A stretch of 64,000 nt of DNA, taken from an uncultured Marinifilum sp. Its GTDB lineage: Bacteria > Bacteroidota > Bacteroidia > Bacteroidales > Marinifilaceae. The stretch spans positions 2,530,923-2,594,922 of the forward strand of contig NZ_OY781918.1 of the NCBI RefSeq assembly GCF_963677195.1, in the 5' to 3' direction. Both the position numbers and the translations under genes were made by a program. The notes beneath the pieces were generated by a model. That model did no database searches and was not told the origin of the DNA. It saw only the letters and a list, made by a program, of their open reading frames with translations. Below, piece by piece: positions 52,997 through 61,109 of this stretch. Numbering within the stretch: position 1 is the first letter of the stretch; each line of letters begins with the position of its first letter.

Positions 52997-54262
52997 TTAT
53001 GTCAATTCGACCACAGTAATTTCTGGTGGCATACCTATTCTACCAGGAAAACCAATATATCCAAAACCTCTGTTCACATACAGATATTGTTTTCCTTCCT
53101 GATACAATCCGCCCCAGCGTGGATATTTGTATTGAACCGGACTCCATTTTATACCTGCGCGTTCAATTCCAAACTGCATACCATGTGTGTGTCCGGCAAA
53201 GGTTAAATCAATATCTGAGGTTTTTATTACCTCTTCGTCCCAATGAGAGGGATCGTGACTCATTAATATCTTAAAAGGCTGCTGAAGTCCTTTGGTTGCC
53301 TTTTTTAAATCGCCATGCTGAGGGAAAGGAGGTTTACCCCAGTTTTCGACTCCTACCAATGCAATATCTTCACCCTTAAAGCTAATATTTTCTGTTTCGT
53401 TCAATAGCAAACGAAACCCCATTTCTTTATGGAAATGTTTTATGGCAGCAAGGTTTTTAGCTTTATCTTCAGCAGAGTTCCAGTAAGAATAGTCGCCATA
53501 ATCGTGATTTCCCAGAACTGAATATTTTCCAATTTTGGCTTTCATTTTTGATAATACAGGTGCCCATCCATCAGTTTCTTCGGCAAAATTATTTACCAAA
53601 TCTCCGGTAAAAAGTATTAAATCTGCTTCCTGTTCATTTATTAATTCAACGGCTTTTTCAATTTTTTCATAATTTTTATTAAAACTGCCCAAGTGCATAT
53701 CCGATATCTGAACAATTTTTAATCCTTTAAATGATGCTGGTAGGTTTGGGAAACGGATTTTTTCGCGCATAACCCTAAAGTTGAACTTTCCTTTGGTTAC
53801 TCCATAAAGTATAGATGCAAAAGGGATTGCAGCTAATATCAAACCCATTTGATATAAAAATTCGGATCTCTCCATTTTGTTTTTCGAATTTAATTGTGGT
53901 ACACTTTTATTCTTTCTTTCACTAAACCATTTAATGGTTCTCATCATCGCCTTTTGTATATCTTTTATTAAAACGAAAAGTATAAATACAAATTTTGGAA
54001 TATAAAACAATGAAAAAGCGGCTACCAGATATCCCACATAAATATAGGATTCGGATTGTTTTACATGTTTTATGCCAAACATAAATAGGCAAAAAGCACT
54101 AAATATTAAGATTGAAATTCCCCAGAAAAATATCTTTAACGATTGTCTTGCAATTGAATATTTAATTTTTGCAATCAGAGGCTTTATGCCACGATAGGAA
54201 TAGATATCCACTATCAACATAAATAGTAGCAGAGGTATTAATAAAAAAACGCTAGCTTTCAT
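52997..54262 (-). CDS. Membrane-anchored metallophosphoesterase
   Basis: A 421-residue protein with four hydrophobic segments in the first 165 residues and a C-terminal calcineurin-like phosphoesterase domain. Metal and catalytic motifs are IVQISDMHLGSFNK (DxH), LILFTGDLVNN (GDxx), SVLGNHDYGDY (GNHD), ILMSHDPSHWDEEV and DLTFAGHTHGMQFG (GHTH), then a C-terminal NRGFGYIGFPGRIGMPPEIT. This fits the YkuE/YaeI type, which act on phosphodiesters or lipid-linked phosphates at the outer face of the membrane. Exact substrate unknown. Confidence 0.92.
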   Translation of the reverse strand: MKASVFLLIPLLLFMLIVDIYSYRGIKPLIAKIKYSIARQSLKIFFWGISILIFSAFCLFMFGIKHVKQSESYIYVGYLVAAFSLFYIPKFVFILFVLIKDIQKAMMRTIKWFSERKNKSVPQLNSKNKMERSEFLYQMGLILAAIPFASILYGVTKGKFNFRVMREKIRFPNLPASFKGLKIVQISDMHLGSFNKNYEKIEKAVELINEQEADLILFTGDLVNNFAEETDGWAPVLSKMKAKIGKYSVLGNHDYGDYSYWNSAEDKAKNLAAIKHFHKEMGFRLLLNETENISFKGEDIALVGVENWGKPPFPQHGDLKKATKGLQQPFKILMSHDPSHWDEEVIKTSDIDLTFAGHTHGMQFGIERAGIKWSPVQYKYPRWGGLYQEGKQYLYVNRGFGYIGFPGRIGMPPEITVVELT

Positions 54263-54522
54263 TTATTATGAATTCGGTTAATCGAGTTTTAATCAGTCCA
54301 AATATATAGAATAAAATACTAGTAAGTCCTTAATAATTGTTAAAAAAAAGCTATATTCAAACATGAGAAAATCAATTGGCAAATGTTACGATATAACAGT
54401 CTAATGGTTTCAGGTTAAAATTGGATATTCACTTATAGCTAACCATAAAAAAGAATATAATGGTTTAAAAATTGATTCTAACAGAAAATAAAAATAGATA
54501 TCACTACAAAATATTTTAAGCT

Positions 54523-55095
54523 ATGTCAGAAAAAGTTCACGAATTAATAAAGAATAGATGGAGTCCTAGATCTTTTGCAGATAAAGGAATTGAAAAAGAG
54601 AAAATTAAGCAATTGTTTTTAGCAGCCTCGTATGCTCCTTCATGTTTTAATGAACAACCCTGGCGTTTTATTTATGGAACTAAAGATTATCCTGAAAGGT
54701 ATGAACAACTTTTATCTTGCTTAGTCGAGTTTAATCAGATGTGGGTAAAAACTGCACCAATGATTATTTTGGCATTATCGTCAAAGAAGTTCGCAAAAAA
54801 TAATAAAGAAAACACCTATGCTCGATACGATTTGGGTTTAGCCATTGGAAATATGTCTTTGCAGGCAACAAGCATGGGATTGTATGTTCACCAAATGGCT
54901 GGTTTTTCGCCCGAAAAGGCCAGAGAGCTTTTCGAGGTGCCCAATAATTTTGATATTGTAAGCATGCTTGCAATTGGTTATCTTGGCGATCCACTTCAGC
55001 TTCCAGAAAGTTTACAGGAATTGGAATCATCGGCGAAAGACCGAAAAAAATTGGACCTCCTTTTATTCGATGGTGATTGGACCAAATTAGAATAA
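54523..55095 (+). CDS. Nitroreductase family flavoprotein
   Basis: A 190-residue FMN oxidoreductase: IKNRWSPRSFADKGIEKEKI (the RxSPRxF phosphate-binding Arg block), LFLAASYAPSCFNEQPWRFIY, ARYDLGLAIGNMSLQATSMGLYVHQMAGF and FDIVSMLAIGYLGDP. These are typical for the nitroreductase family, distinct from the one at 37.5 kb. Own transcript, no clear partner. Confidence 0.9.
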   Translation: MSEKVHELIKNRWSPRSFADKGIEKEKIKQLFLAASYAPSCFNEQPWRFIYGTKDYPERYEQLLSCLVEFNQMWVKTAPMIILALSSKKFAKNNKENTYARYDLGLAIGNMSLQATSMGLYVHQMAGFSPEKARELFEVPNNFDIVSMLAIGYLGDPLQLPESLQELESSAKDRKKLDLLLFDGDWTKLE

Positions 55096-55157
55096 ATTAC
55101 TTATTGTAGCATAAATTGTTATGCAGATATTATTTAAGAAGTTAAAAATAAATAATA

Positions 55158-55874
55158 ATGAAAAAAATTGTATTTGTTTTCCTATTTGTATGTATGTGTG
55201 CTGGTTTTCTTTCGGCACAGGTATTGCCCGCAAAGCTAAATGTAAAAGGAGAAAGTAAAATATTTCAATTGCCAGATATTGTAAATATATCCATTACAAT
55301 TAGTAGTAAAGAGTTGGAGTACACTGATTGTGTTGAGGCTAACTTTAATGCTGTAAATAAGTTGAAAACGGATTTAAAAATAGCATCGATTGAAAATTTA
55401 GAAATTCATGATGTAGGACAAAGAGTAAATGAGGAGAAAACTTATTCGGGGGGAAGATCTGTTCCCGACGGTTATCGTGCTACCTATAATATTAAACTAC
55501 AATTAAATTCGAAAGCAAAACTAATTCATGAATGTTTAGAGGTTTTAAAAAAATCTGGTGTTAGTATGAATTATCAGGTGGCTTATGGTTTAAGTCCGGA
55601 ATTGTTAAAATCAGTAGAACATAAATTAATTAGAGGAGCTGTTGCCGATGCAAAATTAAAGGCAGAAGTAATTGCTAAAGCCTCCGAAAATAAGCTGTTT
55701 AAAATCACAAATATTAATTACGGAATGTCGCCTTATGTTTCCGGTCCTAAGCAATATATGACAGAAATTAGAACTGCTAAAATGGGAAGAGGAGATAATC
55801 AATCATTTACAAATCCTGATCCAATAGAGTTAAGCGATAATGTTGAAATTACCTATTTAATTGAGCCCAATTAG
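55158..55874 (+). CDS. SIMPL domain (DUF541) periplasmic protein
   Basis: A 238-residue exported protein with a Sec signal (1-20, ending FLSAQ) and a SIMPL domain: LNVKGESKIFQLPDIVNISI at the start, YRATYNIKLQLNSKAKLIHE in the middle, and DAKLKAEVIAKASENKLFKITNINYG, then a C-terminal IELSDNVEITYLIEP strand. The family includes YggE and BP26, linked to oxidative stress and channel formation in other bacteria; a function here is not known. Confidence 0.88.
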   Translation: MKKIVFVFLFVCMCAGFLSAQVLPAKLNVKGESKIFQLPDIVNISITISSKELEYTDCVEANFNAVNKLKTDLKIASIENLEIHDVGQRVNEEKTYSGGRSVPDGYRATYNIKLQLNSKAKLIHECLEVLKKSGVSMNYQVAYGLSPELLKSVEHKLIRGAVADAKLKAEVIAKASENKLFKITNINYGMSPYVSGPKQYMTEIRTAKMGRGDNQSFTNPDPIELSDNVEITYLIEPN

Positions 55875-55975
55875 ATCTAGAAACTTTAGTTCAATTGCTT
55901 GAATTTAATATCAACTTGTTGTAACTTGATTAGAGAATTAAAGAACAATACTTATTAATTTGATAATCATCCGTT

Positions 55976-56923
55976 ATGAAAGCTGTTGTTATGCGAAAAT
56001 ATGGTGCTCCGGATGTGTTGGAGTTAATTAATTTGGATAGACCCATAATTAATGATAATCAAGTATTGGTTGAAGTGTATGCTTCATCGATAAATCCTAT
56101 CGATTGGAAGATGAGGAAGGGGAAGCTAAAGTTTTTTATGCGGAAAAAATTACCTTGTATTTTGGGTGGTGATATTGCGGGTAGAGTTCTCAAAGTAGGT
56201 AAAAATGTTCAATTTTTCAGACCAGGCGATGAGGTGTTTGGTAAAGTTGATATTTTAAAGAATGGTGCTTATGCCGAGTATGTAGCTACTACCGCTGATC
56301 ATTTGGCACTAAAACCACAAAAAATGAGCTTTGAACAAGCTGCAACACTTCCATTGGCTGGCTTAACAGCTCTTCAGGCTTTACGAGATATGGGGAAAAT
56401 TAAGAAAGGAAATAATGTTTTAATAAATGGATGTACAGGTGGAGTTGGATCTTTTGCGGTGCAAATAGCAAAAGCTTTTGCTTGTAAGGTAACAGGAGTA
56501 TGTAGTCCGCGAAATATTAAATTTGCAAAAGAATTAGGCGTTGATCGGTTTATTAATTATCAAAGTGAAAGGATTGAAAATGAACAAAAAGAATTTGATA
56601 TTCTCTTCGATGTAGTTGGGAATCTTGAGTTCGGAAAGGTAAAGCATATTTTGCACAGAGGAGGCGTTTATATTACAACTTTACCTTCTTTTAATATACT
56701 GATTTTGGGTTCGATTCATAATATTATGAATTCGAGAAAAATGAAGAAAATATTTGTTCATGAAAACAAGAAAGATTTAGAATTACTTGCCGATTTTGTA
56801 GATGCAGGTTTAATAAAAACTCATATCGATAAATCTTATGATATTGCTAATGTTGCTGCGGCGCATCAATACAGCGAATCGGGCAGAGTAGTGGGAAAAT
56901 TATCATTAAAAATAGCCGAATAA
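55976..56923 (+). CDS. NAD(P)-dependent MDR oxidoreductase, quinone-reductase-like
   Basis: A 315-residue zinc-free medium-chain dehydrogenase: MKAVVMRKYGAPDVLELINL and VLVEVYASSINPIDWKMRKG in the N-terminal GroES-like fold, LPCILGGDIAGRVLKVGKNV, then the Rossmann domain with INGCTGGVGSFAVQIAKAF (GxxGxxG-type dinucleotide site). It ends with AHQYSESGRVVGKLSL, as in zeta-crystallin/reticulon-4-interacting-like quinone oxidoreductases. The substrate is probably a quinone or an enone. Own terminator. Confidence 0.92.
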   Translation: MKAVVMRKYGAPDVLELINLDRPIINDNQVLVEVYASSINPIDWKMRKGKLKFFMRKKLPCILGGDIAGRVLKVGKNVQFFRPGDEVFGKVDILKNGAYAEYVATTADHLALKPQKMSFEQAATLPLAGLTALQALRDMGKIKKGNNVLINGCTGGVGSFAVQIAKAFACKVTGVCSPRNIKFAKELGVDRFINYQSERIENEQKEFDILFDVVGNLEFGKVKHILHRGGVYITTLPSFNILILGSIHNIMNSRKMKKIFVHENKKDLELLADFVDAGLIKTHIDKSYDIANVAAAHQYSESGRVVGKLSLKIAE

Positions 56924-56940
56924 GAAAGCTTACCAATAAA

Positions 56941-56978
56941 AATAAAGCCTGAAAATAAGTTTATTTTCAGGCTTTATT
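56941..56978. terminator. Perfect 18-bp bidirectional terminator
   Basis: AATAAAGCCTGAAAATAA (56941-56958) is exactly complementary to TTATTTTCAGGCTTTATT (56961-56978) across a 2-nt centre. It separates the plus-strand oxidoreductase and the minus-strand thioredoxin-like gene. Confidence 0.92.
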
Positions 56979-56997
56979 TTTATAAATATTTAATTGG

Positions 56998-57594
56998 TTA
57001 TTTGCTTTTAATTCCGCAGCCAATTGCTTTAGTAGAAGTTATTTTTGGTTTTGAGTTTTGTAGTAATGCATCAACGGCATCATTAATATAGTGTTCTGTA
57101 ACTTTCGATTCATCTTTGTAGTTGTTATCTATTGCACCAATATATTCTACAGTATATTTCCCTTTATTATTGCTAAGAATAAAAACATGAGGGGTTTTGG
57201 TAGCTCCATATTTTTTATAAACTTCCTGAGTTTCGTCAATTACATAAGGAAATGTAAAGCCTTTTTCTTTCGATCTTTTAATCATATTTTCAAAAGAATC
57301 GCTAGGATATAAGTCTGGGTCGTTAGGATTAATCGCAATAACCGGGTATCCTTTAGATTTGTATTTTTTATCAATTTCAATAATTCTATCTTCATAGGCA
57401 ACAGAATAAGGACAATGATTACATGTGAAAATTACAATAAAACCTTTGGCATCTTTGTAGTCAGCCATTGAAACTTTTTTTCCGTCAATATTTTTTAATT
57501 TAAAATCGGAGGCTGTATCACCCACCTTATAAGCTTGTGCCTGAATGGCAATAACGGATAGCAATAAGACTGCTATTGATAATAACTTTTTCAT
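56998..57594 (-). CDS. Exported thioredoxin-family (redoxin) protein
   Basis: A 198-residue exported thioredoxin-fold protein with a Sec signal (1-19, ending IQAQ). GDTASDFKLKNIDGKKVSMADY is the AhpC/TSA-type start, FIVIFTCNHCPYSVAYEDR carries the active CNHC, and YKKYGATKTPHVFILSNNKG holds the cis-Pro. It fits the Bacteroidota thioredoxin-like family with an NHC motif, probably a thiol reductase or thiol peroxidase outside the cytoplasm. It is 20 bp downstream of another thioredoxin-fold gene, likely one operon. Confidence 0.9.
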   Translation of the reverse strand: MKKLLSIAVLLLSVIAIQAQAYKVGDTASDFKLKNIDGKKVSMADYKDAKGFIVIFTCNHCPYSVAYEDRIIEIDKKYKSKGYPVIAINPNDPDLYPSDSFENMIKRSKEKGFTFPYVIDETQEVYKKYGATKTPHVFILSNNKGKYTVEYIGAIDNNYKDESKVTEHYINDAVDALLQNSKPKITSTKAIGCGIKSK

Positions 57595-57614
57595 TTTTTT
57601 TAATTTTAAATTGA

Positions 57615-58097
57615 TTAATTACTTATTTGATCGATAGTTTTAGCAAGTTGGGAGTAGGTAACTTTTCCGGCAAAGAATTTTTCCTTGTCTTTCTTATACA
57701 CTACTGTTGCAGGTAGTGCACCATCCCATTTTTCATTTACCTTGCCAACCCAGCTGTTTGCATCAGGATCGTCAAGAATAATAACTTCAACATTAATTCC
57801 TTTTTTATCAAGAAATTTAACCAATCGTTTTTCTACATTCGATCCAAAATCCATACTAATTAGTAATACTTTAACTTTTTTATTCTGATATATTTTCCTG
57901 ATATGTTCAAATTCGGGAAGCTCTTCTACACAAGGTTTACACCACATAGCCCAAAAGTTAATCACGTAAGTTGTATCGTTTCTGATATTAAATTTTGGTT
58001 CAAGTTCTTTAAAATCAACTGTTTTTATTTCCTGAGAATACAAAGAGCTAAAGGTTAAAATGACAAGTGTTAGGAGAATGAATTGTTTTGTAATCAT
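57615..58097 (-). CDS. TlpA-like periplasmic thioredoxin
   Basis: A 160-residue exported thioredoxin: signal peptide (1-21, ending LYSQ), YVINFWAMWCKPCVEELPEF with the WCKPC active site, SMDFGSNVEKRLVKFLDKKG and a cis-Pro region in GALPATVVYKKDKEK. TlpA/ResA-type proteins reduce disulfides in the periplasm, for instance in cytochrome c maturation. It is the first gene of the pair with 56998-57594. Confidence 0.9.
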   Translation of the reverse strand: MITKQFILLTLVILTFSSLYSQEIKTVDFKELEPKFNIRNDTTYVINFWAMWCKPCVEELPEFEHIRKIYQNKKVKVLLISMDFGSNVEKRLVKFLDKKGINVEVIILDDPDANSWVGKVNEKWDGALPATVVYKKDKEKFFAGKVTYSQLAKTIDQISN

Positions 58098-58249
58098 ATT
58101 GTTATATATTAAAAGACTAATTAGTATTAAATATACTACAATTGATTGAAAAATAAATTTCTATACTGTTATCGATTTGTTAAATGAAAAGTAAACAAGT
58201 TTTTGTGAATTTTACAGCTAGTTATGAAACTTCAAATTTTAGATGAAGC

Positions 58250-58278
58250 TTGATTATTAAAATATTTTTTTACCTTTG
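58250..58278 (+). promoter_or_regulatory. Promoter of the pheA leader, Bacteroidota type
   Basis: TTG at 58250-58252, 18-bp spacer, TACCTTTG at 58271-58278, matching the TTTG/TAnnTTTG promoter pattern. The first leader peptide starts 21 bp after the -7 box. Confidence 0.7.
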
Positions 58279-58298
58279 GTCTATTAAAGAATTAAAAA

Positions 58299-58352
58299 AT
58301 GACAAATTACATATATACGAAACGATTTTTCTTTTTTAGCAGTAGATGTTAG
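58299..58352 (+). CDS. Phe leader peptide 1
   Basis: A 17-residue frame MTNYIYTKRFFFFSSRC with four consecutive Phe codons at 58326-58337 and two Tyr codons. AAAAGG at 58353-58358, overlapping the region just after the stop, can pair with CCTTTT in the left arm and loop of terminator 1 and so serve as the antiterminator strand. Confidence 0.9.
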   Translation: MTNYIYTKRFFFFSSRC

Positions 58353-58383
58353 AAAAGGTTTTGTATGTGATAAAATATTTACT

Positions 58384-58410
58384 GAGCCTTTTTTAAGGCT
58401 CTTTTTTTTT
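58384..58410 (+). terminator. Phe attenuator terminator 1
   Basis: GAGCCTT (58384-58390) pairs with AAGGCTC (58395-58401) around a 4-nt T loop, followed by nine T. It lies 31 bp after the first leader-peptide stop. Confidence 0.92.
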
Positions 58411-58415
58411 ATATT

Positions 58416-58496
58416 ATGCCGACTGTATTTTTCCATAGTTTCTTTTTTAGCTTTTTCTTTTTTGGTAATGAGAGAGACAGGATTCTTACAGTGTAA
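58416..58496 (+). CDS. Phe leader peptide 2
   Basis: A 26-residue frame starting MPTVFFHSFFFSFFFFGNER, with nine Phe codons (58428-58433, 58440-58448, 58452-58463), directly after terminator 1. ACAGGA (58477-58482) near its end repeats the right arm of terminator 2 (ACAGGACT) and can pair with its left arm, giving an antiterminator when ribosomes stall at the Phe codons. Confidence 0.9.
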   Translation: MPTVFFHSFFFSFFFFGNERDRILTV

Positions 58497-58516
58497 ATTA
58501 TAAAAACACATAAATG

Positions 58517-58545
58517 AGTCCTGTTTTAAACAGGACTTTTTTTTT
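58517..58545 (+). terminator. Phe attenuator terminator 2
   Basis: AGTCCTGTTT (58517-58526) is complementary to AAACAGGACT (58528-58537), in practice a 7-8 bp stem with a short loop, followed by eight T. It ends 30 bp before the pheA start. Confidence 0.92.
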
Positions 58546-58575
58546 GATTAAAATCTAACAATAACCAAAATAACC

Positions 58576-59415
58576 ATGGACAAAAGAAGAATTGTTATTC
58601 AAGGAGTAGAAGGCTGTTTTCATCATATTGCTGCAAATGCATACTATGGAGAAGATGTTGAAATAATTCCAGCAGAGAATTTTGCTAAATTAATAGATCT
58701 GGTAAATGATGAAGCAGTTTGTGATGGTGGAATTATGGCCATTGAAAATTCAATTGCCGGAAGTATATTACAAAATTATGGTTTGTTACAAGATTCGGGT
58801 TTGGTAATCGAAGGGGAAATTTATTTGCGAATAAAACAAAATTTAATGGCACTGCCAGGGCAAAAAATCGAGGATTTAATAGAGGTTCATTCGCATCCAA
58901 TGGCAATTAATCAATGTAGAGCATTTTTTAGAGATTATCCGCAAATTAGATTGGTCGAAACCGAAGATACAGCAATTAGTGCCCGAAATATTCGTGAAAA
59001 CCAATGGGAAGGTATTGGTGCAATCGCCGGAGATTTACCATCACATTTGTATAATCTGGAAATTTTAGCTGAACAGATTGAAAGTATTAAAAATAATCAA
59101 ACTCGATTTTTTATTTTAAAACGAAAAAAAGATGTTGTACCTAATGGTGGTTTTACCAAAGCATCTCTATATTTTAGTACAAGCCATGAGCCTGGCAGCT
59201 TATCTTATATTCTCGATTGTTTTTCGAAAGCAGATATAAATTTATCTAAAATTCAGTCTTTGCCAATTCCCGGAATTAACTGGGAGTATTTTTTTCATGT
59301 CGATTTGGAATTTGAATTTCCTAGTCAGTTTAAAACTGTCATGAATAAAATATCAGATACAGCAAAAGAAATGACCATATTAGGAACATATAATCAGGGA
59401 ATTGTAATTAGATAG
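58576..59415 (+). CDS. pheA: Prephenate dehydratase with ACT domain
   Basis: Makes phenylpyruvate from prephenate, the committed step to phenylalanine. The 279-residue protein has IQGVEGCFHHIAANAY, GGIMAIENSIAGSILQNYGLL, VHSHPMAINQCRAFF, GAIAGDLPSHLYNLEILA and NQTRFFIL with the TRF motif (176-178). The last 85 residues (EPGSLSYILDCFSKADINLS) form an ACT domain for feedback by Phe. No chorismate mutase domain is present. Expression is expected to be controlled by two upstream Phe attenuators. Its 3' end overlaps the convergent PCD gene by 8 bp. Confidence 0.96.
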   Translation: MDKRRIVIQGVEGCFHHIAANAYYGEDVEIIPAENFAKLIDLVNDEAVCDGGIMAIENSIAGSILQNYGLLQDSGLVIEGEIYLRIKQNLMALPGQKIEDLIEVHSHPMAINQCRAFFRDYPQIRLVETEDTAISARNIRENQWEGIGAIAGDLPSHLYNLEILAEQIESIKNNQTRFFILKRKKDVVPNGGFTKASLYFSTSHEPGSLSYILDCFSKADINLSKIQSLPIPGINWEYFFHVDLEFEFPSQFKTVMNKISDTAKEMTILGTYNQGIVIR

Positions 59416-59680
59416 AAAATACCTTAGATTCATATATTTGATCAATTTGTTTGGCTAGCAGAATATCTTTGTTTGTTATTCTTCTTTTAGAATAAGTGGT
59501 TAAGCTAATTCTAACATTCCTGTGTTTATATAGTTTAATATCAGGATGATGGTTTGTTTTTTCAGCTTCGGAAGCAACAGAGTTGATAAAATGTATGGCT
59601 TGAGAAAATCCTTGAAAAACGTAGTTTTTAACTAATTTACTATCTATTTCACTCCAGCCTTGTTCCAATAAAATGTTCAT
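59408..59680 (-). CDS. 4a-hydroxytetrahydrobiopterin dehydratase (PCD/DCoH)
   Basis: A 90-residue pterin-4a-carbinolamine dehydratase that recycles the tetrahydropterin cofactor of aromatic hydroxylases; some members help molybdopterin enzymes. The signature is SQAIHFINSVASEAEKTNHH followed by PD, an aromatic-based strand (VRISLTTYS), and ITNKDILLAKQIDQIY. The usual H-H-P metal-free site (HHPD) is intact. Convergent with pheA, overlapping it by 8 bp at the 3' ends; no phenylalanine hydroxylase gene lies in the window. Confidence 0.9.
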   Translation of the reverse strand: MNILLEQGWSEIDSKLVKNYVFQGFSQAIHFINSVASEAEKTNHHPDIKLYKHRNVRISLTTYSKRRITNKDILLAKQIDQIYESKVFSI

Positions 59681-59741
59681 ACCTTATTTTTTTGATGTAC
59701 CATAAAGTTAAGGAAAGAAAACTGCAATGTAAATAGTAAAA

Positions 59742-59765
59742 AAGGGCAGCAGTAATGTTGCCCTT
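59742..59765 (-). terminator. Terminator of the minus-strand HExxH gene
   Basis: AAGGGCA (59742-59748) pairs with TGCCCTT (59759-59765), with a further CA/TG pair across a bulge. On the minus strand it is followed by TTTTTACTATTTAC, 32 bp after the gene's stop codon. Confidence 0.75.
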
Positions 59766-59796
59766 AATTAATTTTTAAGGTCTGATTATTAAAACA

Positions 59797-60765
59797 TTAC
59801 AACTCTATTTTGCGGTCTAATTCTTCACCTAAAATTTGTGCTCCGCCGTATAAAACCGATCTTTCTTCGGCTTCCATAAATAAGTCGAAGGGAAGTGTAA
59901 TGTGGTAAGCCGACTGTGCGATTAAAGCAATGTCGTCTTTTGCACTTAAATGGGTGCGCCAGTTAATGCCGCTTTCGTCTAATAGATATGCATATACAGG
60001 TCCAGAATAGTAGGCAAAGCAGTTTACGAAGGAGGAAGATTTCCATAAACATTCAAGTTTTGTATGCAAATATTTTTTGAATGATTCTTTAGTACGGCAA
60101 ATCTTATTTGCAGTATATTCAGCCATTCCTTCATGAATTTCAAATCGATTTTCACAAGCTTTGCAATCAGAAAAAATGGCTCTTCGGTATTTTCTAAAGC
60201 AAATCGCATCAGTAATTGCCTGTATTCTATTTCTACCTTCAGCATTAAGCGCTAAATCCAAAGCTTTCCATTCAAGTTTTAACCAAACTCTTGCTTCCAT
60301 CTCTTTCATGTGCTGATTTTTGTATGGAATAGGATTTAAATCCAGCTTAGGTTGTAAACAATGAAATGCTTCATGTAAAATAATACATTGTCTTTCAATT
60401 TTATCTTTAGGAAGAGGAAGAGGAATTAAAGCCCAAATGTGCTTACCTATTTTTACAGGTCCTTTTTTCACTGATATTATTTGTGGGAGCAAACCTTTAA
60501 AAAAACCATTCTCTTCTGTTAAATTTAAAGCAGAAGAATTTTTATTGGCATAAATCGTTCTATTTTCTTTATCAACCAAAAGAATTGGAACATCTAAACT
60601 ATGTCCCCAAAGCAAGCCATTATCTTTAGAAGATAATTGCGATGTTTCTATAAAAATGGTCTTTATTTCCTTAGGAGAATATATCTGACAAATTCCCATT
60701 GGAATGCTTAGTCCCAATAAGAATAGTGCAAGTTGCAGCTTTAGAAAATATCGTAAGGTTTTCAT
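59797..60765 (-). CDS. Exported HExxH (gluzincin-like) protein of unknown function
   Basis: A 322-residue exported protein with a Sec-type signal (1-26, ending GICQ). Residues 131-135 are HEAFH in the segment CIILHEAFHCLQPKL, a zinc-peptidase motif; a likely third ligand lies in FEIHEGMAEYTANK at about residue 208-222. A Cys pair (SDCKACENR) lies just before it. The C-terminal part is helical and ends in a beta/alpha segment with DLFMEAEERSVLYGG. The family is not recognised and activity is inferred from the motif only. A CRP-type palindrome lies 37 bp upstream of its start. Confidence 0.7.
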   Translation of the reverse strand: MKTLRYFLKLQLALFLLGLSIPMGICQIYSPKEIKTIFIETSQLSSKDNGLLWGHSLDVPILLVDKENRTIYANKNSSALNLTEENGFFKGLLPQIISVKKGPVKIGKHIWALIPLPLPKDKIERQCIILHEAFHCLQPKLDLNPIPYKNQHMKEMEARVWLKLEWKALDLALNAEGRNRIQAITDAICFRKYRRAIFSDCKACENRFEIHEGMAEYTANKICRTKESFKKYLHTKLECLWKSSSFVNCFAYYSGPVYAYLLDESGINWRTHLSAKDDIALIAQSAYHITLPFDLFMEAEERSVLYGGAQILGEELDRKIEL

Positions 60766-60801
60766 ACTTGCTAGAATTAATCGTTTTAAAGCTATTTGTA
60801 T

Positions 60802-60817
60802 ATGTGATTCAAATCAC
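60802..60817. promoter_or_regulatory. CRP/FNR-type palindrome
   Basis: TGTGATTCAAATCACA is a perfect 16-bp palindrome (7-bp arms, 2-bp centre) and matches the classical TGTGA-N6-TCACA consensus exactly. It lies 37-52 bp upstream of the minus-strand HExxH gene and about 293 bp upstream of the plus-strand antiporter gene. The binding protein is unknown. Confidence 0.6.
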
Positions 60818-61109
60818 AAATAAGAATAATGATATAGTTGCTATTATTTTATACTCAGGATTTATGCCATGAGTTGTTAGGTGCAGTAGTATAGTGCTTT
60901 AAGTAATTTTAGTGTGGTAAAATTTAGTAAACTATTGTAGATAATCGTACATAAGGTGTTCGTTAGTGAACACAATTATTCGTTTCAGCATAATGATGAA
61001 AATTGCATGAATTAAGATTATTCAGTATCTTAAAATAGATTCATTTTTAGATATGATGGATATGCTACCTGTATTATAGTTAATTAAGCATAACTTAAAA
61101 AAATAATGC
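60818..61109. other. AT-rich gap before the antiporter
   Basis: No gene, repeat or clear hairpin seen. TTCGTTAGTGAACA (about 60959-60972) has a short dyad (TTCGTTAGTGAA) but too weak to name. Confidence 0.45.

Noticed and set aside
58284..58511. Minus-strand Lys-rich frame of 75 codons
   Set aside because: Antisense to the two Phe leader peptides and terminators, whose structure explains the sequence better.
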